A stretch of 64,000 bases of DNA from Nemopilema nomurai. Its lineage: Eukaryota > Cnidaria > Scyphozoa > Rhizostomeae > Rhizostomatidae. The translations under genes were made by a program, and so were the position numbers. The notes under the pieces were generated by a model that had not been told where the DNA came from, made no database searches, and saw nothing but the letters and a program-made list of their open reading frames with translations. Positions 1 to 11,000 of the stretch are shown here, one piece after another (the first letter of the stretch is position 1; every line of letters starts with the position of its first letter). The stretch spans positions 1 through 64,000 of the forward strand of contig ML133391.1 of the NCBI GenBank assembly GCA_003864495.1, given 5' to 3'.

Positions 1-273
1 AGTATTGATGCCTAGCTGTTTCTTCTAAGTAGGCTTGTGTGAAAATTCCTTAAAAGAATGGACTAACTCAGAAACATTATTTGCAAACCTAGAAAGTTTC
101 TATTTAAAGAATAGAATGTCTTCATACCTCCTGTGATTTGTTAGGTTAAATGTTTTAGAAAGCCTTTAGAGAGACATTGTTCCAACTAAAATGCAAAGTT
201 TCTTGTACTAAAGTGCTTGAAAATCGAAGTAGATTTTCCAAGATTCACTAAGTATTATTTTTGATATTGTTAG

Positions 274-1697
274 ATAAAGAACAAATATGTGTTTGGAGGC
301 AGAGAATTTGGTATTCGCAAGTCAGCAGTTTACAGGGAAATTTTGAGATGTCCAGAGTGCTTTGAAGATGGGAAATTAAGAATTCCTGGAAGAGAGCTTG
401 TCCAGGAAGGAGAAATGATTGATCCAGATTTTGGGAATGAAATGAAGTATATATCCCTAAAAAATGCTCCAGTTTCATTTGTATTAAAAGGACCTTCCAA
501 GAGCTCTGTATGGTATAATCAAGCAGGTACCTATCTTATATTCATAACAAGCCTATATTTAATTCTAATCAGGCAATATTGGGCATTGGATAAGGGACCA
601 ATGAACTCTTGGGTAAATTGTGATCAGATTATTCAAAAGGGTGTCCCATGCAACATTCTTCTTGGAAAGGAGCATTGAGAAGAACTTCTGAAAAGTTATC
701 AAACCATTTGAATATTTAGATACTCCACTCTCTGACCAACAACAAGCAACAAAATTATACAGAAAGCCTATTATTCCTTTGTAGATCTTTCAAATAAACA
801 AGATGCCTATGGCAAGCTCAGTGGTGTAATTAATGAAGTTGGTGTTGAGGTTGGAAAATCGACCCAAAATGATGGACTGTCAAAAGAGAGGCTTATTACA
901 AGTGAGTTTCTTCTAAAATCAGAATGCTCTCTGGCAAAGTCAGAATTATTGGGTTATCATTCCACATCATCCATTTGATGCAGTATTCATTAGGAAATCT
1001 AGTTGCAAAATTGGAAGCCGTCATATCTAATTAGTTATCATAGAGCATTTTTGCTTACCTAGCCAAAGAATGAATTCCAACAGAATGATTTTCAATTCTT
1101 CTTTGGAAGTCCAGAAATATTTTGTTTATTATCCCACATCCACCAAATTATTCTTTCTGTAAAATTCAACCTACCAATGTAAAAATTAAATTTTCAGTAC
1201 TGCAAGTGCTATTATTCCTTATGAAATTTTGATGTTTCAGATGAGCAAAATATTTATTCAACCAATGTCATTTTCTAGAATTGTGTTGTGCTGAGAAGCT
1301 AGTAAATGATATGAAGGAGAAGGTAGTGGAAGTATTTGCATACCGCATACCAACCTCAAACTTCCTTTCTGATTATGAACAACTAAAAGAAGACTACTTG
1401 ACTACCAACAACACTGCCCTTTATCTCCAAGACATGAATTTTCTCATGAACACTTACAAAAGCTTCAGAAATACACCATTTATCAACTCTGTGAATGACT
1501 CACTAAAGACATTGGTTGAGAAGGATGACATGTTATTACAAGTTGTACCGATCAGTGATGGACTAGCATTAACAGGAACGAGTAACACTGAGAAAAATAC
1601 TGAAAATGGCAGCATGCAGAATGTCACAAGTGCCAAAGGAAACTCAGAAAGTTTGGAGCCTCCAGGAAAAATTCCAAGGGTCTCCCCGCAAAGCTGA
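274..1697 (+). CDS. 3' part of an unrecognised gene, three exons (partial)
   Basis: Three exons join in phase: 274-526, 785-901 and 1279-1697, ending at a TGA. All borders have AG acceptors and GT donors (GTACCT, GTGAGT). The joined frame gives 262 codons with no stop, so this is the C-terminal part of a protein whose start lies left of the window. The first exon has a CPEC motif near residue 31 followed by mixed charged and hydrophobic sequence. The middle exon is polar. The last exon starts with CCAEK, has a helix-like charged segment, and ends in a serine/asparagine-rich tail that looks disordered. No transmembrane segment is visible. I do not recognise the family. It converges with the FHOD gene. 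The gene call rests on phase agreement across two introns; the function is unknown. Confidence 0.7.
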
Positions 1698-2465
1698 AAC
1701 CCCAGTTTGTTAAACAGAAGCAGGAGCAAATCTAAACAGAAATGTGTAATTGCCTTTTTACAATGCTTCTTTGTCACATAGCATTGCAATTCACCACTGT
1801 GAATTTTTTCTTCTTGCTAATTACATATCAAAGGTAGTCCTCCATTTTTTTATTGTTGTTGTTTATACACTGAGCTTATGTACATTACTAATTGCATCTT
1901 GATTCATTAATATAACAAAGTTTCTGTACTGTTTTGGCACTCCTTGGTTTCCTATTTCACCTGTTTAGGAAGATTTTGCTTATAAAGGTAATAATTACAA
2001 ACAAAAATACACTGAGCTATCAAGTCAACAAAGTTTTCCCCTGAGCTATGCCCCCAATCTCATTTTCACCCCTTTATACTTTCAGAGGGCTAGCTTTGCT
2101 ATAGGTTTTCCATTTTCCTAAAAAAATATTAACTTATACCAAGCCTGTAATCATTGGTAATACCATAAATTTTTCAAATAAGAAAGCAGTTCAATGATTG
2201 AAAAATGTCATGTGAAGGGGAAACTGCTTCAAAAGAGAAGCAAACTATTTGTTTGTACATTTTCTTCCTGCAGAAAAACTTCAATTCATCTGGCCAGTGA
2301 TTTGTTACTAATTATTTAAAAATGCTTAAGAATTTTTAACTTAAGTCTGGAAAACAGTATTTGTGAACAGTTGCAGAATGGTTCATAAAAAACCAATTGC
2401 CTGAAACATTTAAAGTGCTATTTCCAGTAAAAGCCTTTTGAGAAACTGTTTCTACTAAGTTACTA
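1698..2465. other. 3' flank of the left-hand gene
   Basis: This holds the 3' untranslated region and flank of the gene ending at 1697. The sequence is AT-rich with no convincing exon on either strand. Confidence 0.4.
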
Positions 2466-2466
2466 C

Positions 2467-3080
2467 TTAAGCATCTGCAGCAGAGTTCACAATATTTTCC
2501 CACATTTCTTCAATGCTTGTAGGACTTTGGATCATTGTCTGCTTTGCCACTTGCCACCATTTTGTGATTCTAAAATTGTGTTGTTGCAGTGTCTCCAAAA
2601 ATCTTATCTTAAGACAGAATTTACCAGGTTGAATTTTATGTGGAATCAATTTCCGCAATGCCAAACTATCATTTTGTGACTGCATCAACCTATTAAAAAG
2701 ATCAGAGTCAACCTTGCTGCATGTCTTCAGTCTATCTGTGTATTTGAATTTGCACTGTAGAATTTAAAATACTCTTTCATCAGTTAAGGTATTTAAAGTT
2801 TTGGTTTGGCTCCTTCAGAATACCCCTATTTAATCATCTCCTTTGAGCGTACGGTCTGGCATCTAAGCAAAAAGCATACACTGCTTAACTTTATTGTCAC
2901 TGTTAATGGTTGCCAGGACTTTTGTAGACATTGTGCATACTAAAAAATGCTGATTTCTTGAGAGTAGACCAAGATTTTGAGCTTGACTTGGACTTTCCAG
3001 AACTTCAGGTGATTCCTAACAAAAGATCACAATTCCGACGCTTGAACTAACAGAATGCGTGCATAACCTTATGAAAAATA
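2467..3080 (-). pseudogene. Degenerate coding-like segment downstream of FHOD
   Basis: Read on the minus strand, 2754 to 2467 is open for about 95 codons after an AG acceptor (CTACAG) and ends in TAA. It is rich in charged residues and tryptophan (a TKWWQVAKQ motif). The same frame can be followed upstream to about 3060 through four in-frame stops, with coding-like pieces between them (for example a stretch reading LESPSQAQNLGLLSRNQ). An open end with a decaying upstream part suggests a pseudogene or an old transposon remnant. A last exon of an undetected gene is the alternative. The family is not recognised. Confidence 0.35.
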
Positions 3081-3949
3081 CAAATATACAAATAATTCCT
3101 GTTAAGAAGTTCTTTTGATTAATTAAATTTACTTCATACTCTTGTCAGAAACTGCCATGGATTGCTAAGACAACTTCTCTGGTAGTTGATAACCACTATG
3201 GTATTGACAAGAGGCTCAATTTACAAATAAATTAACTGCTGGATTTATTACAGAATTTATTCACCAACCTGACAGCTGCATTTTCCAACCAGATTATCTG
3301 GCAACAGCTTTAATTCTTGTAAAATTGTTGAACTGAAACATTCAACAACTGACAAAAAAGAAGAATACTCTAGGATCAAAAATTTGTTTGCTGTTTTTGA
3401 TTGGCCATTGTAATCACCAAGTATTCTCGTTGAATATTGAGAGTTTCTGAGCTCTTCCTTGCAGAAAATTAAACTGTACTAAATTCAAAACATACTAGCA
3501 AATGTACAAAATACATGCTACTTGGAAATTTTAATGTTATATAGCAAGAACATTCAAAAAGTTCTATTAAAAACTTGCAATTACTACAACAAAACTTTTA
3601 AATCACATTAAATCTCGCTAAACTTTACTGTCCTTATCAAACCTTTATACAACTGAATGGAGAAAGATGTGTGTAAGATTCCACTGTTAGAAAACCTAAA
3701 TAGTGAATGATGCGTCTTTTAATTGTTATTACTATTATGTCGTCCAAATTACACAAATATTCAGTGTTGGTTTAAAAGTTAATATGGAATACCTCCATCT
3801 AAACTGATTTTTTCCAGTTGTCAAGCGGTAACAATTCTCATATGGGAGACATCTTGTCCAAGGTAAAATTTGCAATTTCCAAAAGTAAATTGTCATCCAA
3901 AATGACTTATAGTAGGATTCTCTGATAATGTTATCAATTATAATAGGTT
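3081..3949. other. FHOD 3' flank
   Basis: The FHOD 3' untranslated region lies here on the minus strand, below the stop at 3950-3952. Around 3300-3360 a short minus-strand frame looks coding-like (ECFSSTILQELKLLPDN) but is soon broken by stops, so it may belong to the same decayed element as 2467-3080. Nothing else is seen. Confidence 0.4.
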
Positions 3950-5036
3950 CTAGACTTGAATCTGTCTCCCAGTCTTGTTTGCCTGAACTTGTAAAGCTTC
4001 CAGCTCTTCTGGGGACAGGCCATTCTTCAATGTTCTTGTTCTCCTTACTAAGAGGAAAAAACAAATGTGGGCATGAATTCAAATTACCTTAACTTTGAAA
4101 AATTCAATTAGCCAGATAACAGCAGTCCCGGTAGTTTGATGCGTGCGATCAATGCGAGTGATTTATCGCACACATGAGATGTATATTTGACTTTACCGTT
4201 GCTTTCGACCTTCATAAAATTGTTGTCATTAACGAAAAATTGGAATTTTTTTTCAGCCTGAAAAACATGAAAAACGGAGGGAAACATTCACCCTCTAGTG
4301 TTTTCGATCCGCATCTGGCTATTTAATCGGTCAGTTTTTGGTTATCTTCCGACGTTTGCATACTCTGAGGAGTGTCGGACGAAAAAAGTACTTTTAAGTA
4401 TGCGAAAAATAGTTCCGCTTTTTCTAGCAATTGTGAAGTTTTGTACCACAAAGCACTTGTTCAAAAATTCTTGTATACTAGAAACTAAATAACCTACTGC
4501 ACACCCACTAGTTGAAAGCAATGGAAAAACAACATCAGTGTGATTTTGACTGTGGTCGTTTCACCAAAGAAACAGTAATTTTACTTGACTTTCATGTGAA
4601 TCATTTCTGACAAAAAATTGCCTTGCAACAAAACGAAAAGCACCGTGTTGGCATCCCAAAAGAACGCACCTGATTTTCTTGTCGTTTTCCCTTCTTTTGC
4701 CCGGTTCTTCCTTATCCGTGTTCGCTTGTCAGCAGACGTCGCTGACTTGACTAACAAGTCCATCATTTGATCCGTCTGGTCGTCAGTGTCATAATTGGTA
4801 TAGTTATTATTATTGTTCGTTGGAGTGACGTGGTGGTTCTCCTTCTCCCGCTGCTGTGACAAGTGTGGTCGCCCTGATGGCGTCCTCTGTCGCGTTTTCT
4901 GCGGGCTCTTCAGCTGGGACTTTGGGTTCTCGCCAACCAGCGCATGGTGGAAGGCCTCCATGTCAACACCTTCCTTGGGCTGGTGGTCGTTGACTGGCAC
5001 TGCCGTTGTCCCAGGTGAATGCGACGTCGACTGCTG
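3950..5036 (-). CDS. FHOD: FHOD exons 23-24: C-terminal tail and DAD
   Basis: Exon 23 (4670-5036) is a polar tail with an asparagine run, then the DAD core [10 protein letters not shown] followed by basic residues ([10 protein letters not shown]). Exon 24 (3950-4047) completes it and ends TGRQIQV-stop. The exon 23/24 junction splits the basic segment: RKS lies on exon 23, and [11 protein letters not shown] continues in exon 24. In human FHOD1 the matching segment RKSLRRTLKSGL carries serine and threonine sites phosphorylated by ROCK, which open the protein. Both the Ser and the first Thr are kept here, with a two-residue insertion (RT) after the Thr. Exon 23 begins at a triple CAG acceptor (5030-5039), so one or two glutamines can be skipped. 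Autoinhibition by DAD-FH3 contact is inferred from the family. Confidence 0.93.
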
Positions 5037-8000
5037 CTGTGTCAAGGCAAACGATATTCACAGATGCAGAATTAAAGAAGTTTCAAAAAGAAATTTCTGT
5101 ATTTGAATCAAAGAGTAGCTTTGAAAAAAGGTCTAAGAGAGTTGTCTAGATCAAACGACTCATTAATAAAGTTTCTTTGAATCGCTTTGCTTATAATGTT
5201 CCATGTTTTACTGATCTGAAGCGCATATATGCAGTGATGGATCAACGCATACCTCAACATTGCCATACGCTCCCGATTCTGTTATCAATTTCCCGCGCGT
5301 TTTTGTTCGCTTCCTGTGATCTTCTTTCTTTTTTTTCTGATCCAGAACCCTCTGTCGCACCGTACGATACTCTAATGCGAATTCGCTGATAACTTTGCAA
5401 AATTCATGAGGCTGCAAGAAAATTTGATACACCATGTTAGTAAATGCAAGTTGACTTCATGCATGGTGCCATGACCATTAAACTTTTCTTCAATGAATAT
5501 TTACTATAGAAATCATTTCCCTTTCAACTGATCATCACGCTCAACCAAAAGTTGGTAGACCTAGGTCTTAAAAGCACTCGCTGTTGTTTCAAGAATATAT
5601 CTATATCGACAAATTGTTCACAATTTGGATAAGAAATGATTCTACATTACCTTTGAGTCCTTCGCGGCCTTTGGTGTCATTGCAAGAAACAGCAGCATTT
5701 TTCTATACCTAAAGAAGGACAAAATATGCATAAAACTGCTTTCTAGTGGCCCGTCATAAAATGGAGGAAGTGGTTATGTGATGCAGAAAGATTAGATCTT
5801 GATTGAAACTCAGTTACCGATAACGATTCTGAGAGATTTCTTGAGTGAACGAAAGATAGCCGGGTGCAGTTGCGGGTACAAATGCTACAAATGGGCCAAT
5901 TTGTTCAGAGACACTAGACATAGTAAAACATTTATCATAGATCGAGGAGCCCACCTGTTTATTACTCTCCGATGAACGACTTTTAAGATCGCTATTCTTT
6001 CGCCAGCATCAGCCAAGAACTCTGTGAGCCTATGGAAACATTAAAATCATTGCAATAAACAAAACAAAAATCCCTCACAAAAGGGCAATAACGGCTAACT
6101 CTTTGTTTCAGGGAGTGTTGGCTAGTATTTAAGTACACAACAAGATAACGTCCTTAAAGAGTGATCATACATCTTAATCATACATTTATGATCAAAATCT
6201 TTTCTGACTACCTTGTTTTTAAAGGCGACGAGCTGTCATGTTTTGCGATGAGTCTCAAATGCTCCCAGGACTTTTTGCAGTTATCGTCCAGGCTCTTCAA
6301 TATTTGCCCTATACTATCAAAATCAACCTGCAAAGGAAAAGCATAAGTTAACAGCTGCTTTTAGAATGTCTCCTTCCATAGTGGTTAACAAAGACGATAT
6401 CCAAGCCAACATCATCAAAAATAAAAACATTTCAAAACACGTTTACTATAAGTCCTCGCTACACAAGAGTTCAGCATTTGCACTAGATTGATGTGGAGCA
6501 CATGACTGGTAGATCGAAACAGTCCTACAACCCCTACATACAAACTGTTCCCTACATAACTTGCCAGCTGCTTGCATAACAACTGGCGACAATGGTCTCC
6601 AACTCGCTAAAGTTAATTTGCCAGAGCCAGACAAGATGGCGACATCTAGCTTACTGGGCGATCCCTGCCTGCTCCAAGAAGCGGCAAGTCAAGATTGGGG
6701 GGGGGGGGGGGCATTTCTTACAGCCTAGTCATCTCATTTCAAAGATCCCCACAAAATGCAGCTGATGTGTAGAACTATCTAGATGGTGCTTTACGACATT
6801 TTCGAAGCCCGGATTGCTGGAAATGAGACAGCTGCAAGTGGTGAATGAACACTGAAGAGTCGCAATGATGAAGCGAAATCGAGTTACCCTTGAGCAACGA
6901 TGCAGCGCTCCAAGCTCACTGTACAGATCTGACGACTCTGGGTACTTCTCCATCACCATTGTGCATAGATGATACAAAAGCGACTGCTTGTGAACTGTGT
7001 CTTTCACCTCGGGGACCTTCGCAAGGTAATCCAGCTGGAACGCCTTTATCTGCAAGAAAAGTGCTCTGCATTAGCAAGACCATTCAGCTTGATCGACAAT
7101 GCAATGACTGACGTCACTTAATGAGTAAAAGGGAGTTGAGACAAATACGAGGTGGTGTAGAATTGTGGCTAAAATGCACCTGAAGCGGAATTAAATAAAA
7201 TGAGGCAAAGGGACTTAAACAAGAGGATCATTAGAGAAAGATTGACAACACATGAATGAACTGATAAACCAAATTTAAAACCAATGCCTTGCTAATCGAT
7301 GGAAGTTCATTTAAAGGAGATTTATCTTTTTCGCACTTAATACACTTGCATTTGACTTTTAAATACCCACAATAAAACCTCCAGCACAGGAGCAGCGGTG
7401 CTAGCAAGAATCCTCGTAAGCTTTAAAGAAAATGAGTACATAGTTCCTTGGTGTTCTGTTCTCGATATAAATGAAATGTCTTGAAAGGCAAAGTTTACCT
7501 TTACGCCATTGAGGAAATTCCCAATTGCTAAAAGTGTGGCTAAAATCCTTCTCAGTGTGTCACTCTTCCTTATCTGTTCGACTGTGCTCTTCAGATCCGA
7601 TAGAGATTCAGCAGCCTCTTTCTCGTTCGTGTCATAGTCCATCTTGAAAGCCCAAAGATATAACCTCGGACACAGTTCGTTAATCGAGGATAATGTCAAG
7701 AGAAATTGTTCAGCGTGCGCCAATGGGAGGTCTGGAAACTGCATTTGCGACTCCTGTATCTTCGATTTCTCCTCCTCAGTGGGTAACATTTGCATGATTT
7801 TCTATATAACAATCAAAACAACCGTTAACACATTAATTGGTACAGAGACCTTTTAGTCAGCAACGAAAGTACCACTGTTATGGAGAAAATAATAAACTTA
7901 CATGAATATTCTTAAACATGCACACAAAACCTTCATGTTTAACAACTCAACCCTTGCTGACAAATTTACGGCCAATGAAGAAAAAGTCGAGCACAACAAC

Positions 8001-11000
8001 TCGATAGTTGAGCGAAAGTCGTGGTCTGTTCTCTCAAGCAAATTTTAAAAGATAGCCATACAAAGACTGTGTTGAGCCGAGTATTGCAGCAGTAAGCGTA
8101 AATAAAGCACTAAGTTAAGAAGTAGTTGTTCTCACTTCGATTCCTTCCCTGTCAATGACAGCGCTGTCCATGTCGAGAATGGCTTGCTTTATTGCGCGGA
8201 TTGGTGGCAGTTTGGTTAAAACGATATTGATAGCTTGCGCTCTTTTAAGTGGCAAGACGCTTATTTCCTTTTTCGATAGCTTTTCCTCTGACTCCACTCT
8301 CTGCAAAAAGACGAAAAGAGAAACTTCATTAGTAGAACATCAAGCCAGTTGGGCCTGCGACGATTAAGACCTGAGACGAAGTGGGTGAGTGTAAACACCA
8401 AAGCAGAGCGGATCGTGCATTTGCCTAAAAGCAGGGCAATTGCCGGGCCTAAATGCTGTAAACATTTAAGAGAGGTGCATCGTTTGGATGTTTGGTGATA
8501 TGATAAAATAGATTTATGAATAGTAGATGCATTTTCAAAGTGGTATACCTTCAAAGTGCCAGTCTTTGATCGACTCTCAAACAAATGCTCCAGCTTTTTT
8601 GTGTCAACATCCACTGAGTCGATACTCGACCAGATGGTCTTACTTACGCCATTGGCTATCGGCAGATTCCTAACCTCTTGCCAAAACAGACGAACGAGTT
8701 TTCGACTTTGATCGCGTTTCGACGATAACCCACCGGGAGGGGGCGGCGGAGGCGGGCCCATGCCAGGTGGGGGTGGGGGTGGAGGTGCCCCACCTGGAAA
8801 GCCTGGGGGTGGTGGGGGAAGAGGGGGCCCATCGGTAGAATGTACAACTTTCGGTTGGCCGAAAGCATCCTCGTCGTCCTCATCCTTCAGGTCTGAGAAG
8901 TCAAACTGGTCGATTATGAGCGGTCTAGTCCTTAAAATTCGCAACTCAAGTTCGAGCTCCTCCTGGTTTCGACCGGCTTCTTGTTTCGCTTTCTCCGTCG
9001 CTGCTGTTGTAGACGAGCTCTCGAACGGCTTCGTAATTACGCTTTTGACTTTCGAGAGGATGCTCGTTTTTTCGCTGCTCTGCTTAGCATTCTCCTGTTT
9101 GTCTGAATCGGTGGACGGCTTGGAAGTCAATTTATTCTGAACTGCTTGCACGTTCCCGCGGAACTCCTCGTGGTTTTCCGCGATTTTCTTCTCCACATCC
9201 TCGCTCTTCGACGTGGATTTGGTCAGATTAGATTTCCTTTCCCGGATACTTTCGGTCACTTCCGGACTCTTAATCACGCCACTCTCATTTGCCAGTTCGA
9301 GGTCCGTTTTCTCCACCGACTGCCCGTAAAACATTCGCAACATCTTTCGTTTAGAGTCGCCCTGCTCCGTCAAACTTTGTTTGCGCTGCAGCGACCCTGG
9401 CGGTGCGGCACTCGGGTCGTCATGGTGGCCGCGATGAGATCGTCGGCGGAATCGTGGCGGGTCGTCCGTTTCTTTGCTGTCGTTGCTGCTGTGCGAACTT
9501 GCCAGCCGCTCCCGCAGCGGCCTCCGTTCTGTGTGCTCGTCAACCTCAAACCGCTGTTTCATGTTTATCTTTGGACTCCGCGGAGATTCGATCGACTTGC
9601 TCGGGGACAGATCGTTTGCAGTTGGTGACGTCACCTCTGAATGATCGGCTGAAACGACAAAACCCGACTATCAATAAAAGAATAAACTTCGCCGTTGTCA
9701 CCGCATGAAAAACGCGAGAAAGGGCCCAATCCCGACAAGCACTGCTGGTCGCCATACAAACAATCGTCCTCGCCGGAATCACATGAAAACTAAAATCACA
9801 CATTGTTATTCTTCTTACTGCCATGTGAGAAACAAATATCCTACTATAGTGATTTTTAACTCCAAGGTTTACATATAATGATTTTAATCCACTATCAACT
9901 TCCATTAACGTTTTGCGTTACCTCTAATTTGCTAACTGCAAATTCATAAATAAATCATGTTTGTATAAAAATAAGAACCAATCGAATAACTAGAACATGG
10001 AACGCGTTTTCAATGCTAGCGTTTCAAAAGTCGGCTCGTACCATTTCTCTTTCTCGTTAGAGACTCGGTACCAGATTCATGAGTGACAACTTACCTGATC
10101 GTCTTGCCTGCCTCTCTTTCAGTGTGAGGCGTCGCTCCGGCTCGGCATGCTTTCGTTCGCGTTCCGATGCCGAGTATTCATCGGCCGTGTCCAAGCTCTC
10201 GCCCGAGTTAATCTGCGACATTTTTCCAAAGCGTCGTTCCCTACGAAACCAATGCGTCAGTAAGCCATTGCAGCAGAGGTGCTTTTTACTTTAAAGAACA
10301 CACGCGTTTCATGATAATATGAAAGTTCTAGCAAACAATGGGAAACAAGTAAGGGGACCTCTAGCTACTGGTTTGCCTAGGAGGGGATTGCGAAATACAA
10401 AACCACATAAAACAAGAGGATTGTTCTAGTAGCGACAAAAACAGAGCATTTGATGTTGCCTGCAAAATCCGTGTAACGGTGAAGTTCCGATTACTCTATG
10501 ACGTAATTGCTATTTTGAATTTATACATGGGACCCTTCCTGGAAAAACTGAACTGCACTGCTTCCAGGAAAGAAACTGCTCAAAAAGGCACATTTCACAT
10601 AAGAGACTGCATTTGTCAGTTCATTAAGTGAAGCATGCCAAGTCTGCTGACGAGCAAGTACCTTCGCTGCTGCCTCCTTCGAGCCTTCATGTCCAGCTCC
10701 GGCGACGAGCACGACATTTGCTTTGACAGCTGCTGATCCTCCGCAAGGACCTTTTCTGCCACCGTCGACGGGCCATTGCTGATGACCCTGAGGTCTGGGG
10801 CCGAGTTCTGTTCGCTGCGAGCAGCACCAGAATGGCGTCTACTTTTGCGCCGATACGAAGGATCTACAAGAACAAAACAGACGGTTTATTTAATTTAACA
10901 AAACAGGGCCAATTGCATCATAAAAGCAAGGGTCGGCATAAGCGTAGTCTAATGGACATTTTTTTAGTCCGGAAGCCAGGCCAAAGGCGTATTTACATCA

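Noticed and set aside
6631..6723. Short gene starting at ATGGCG in FHOD intron 18
   Set aside because: A 30-codon frame running through the poly-G tract; no splice or similarity support.
8656..9708. Long open frames on the opposite strand and in other frames across FHOD exon 15
   Set aside because: They come from the GC-rich proline/serine codons of the real exon and read as glycine- or histidine-rich nonsense.
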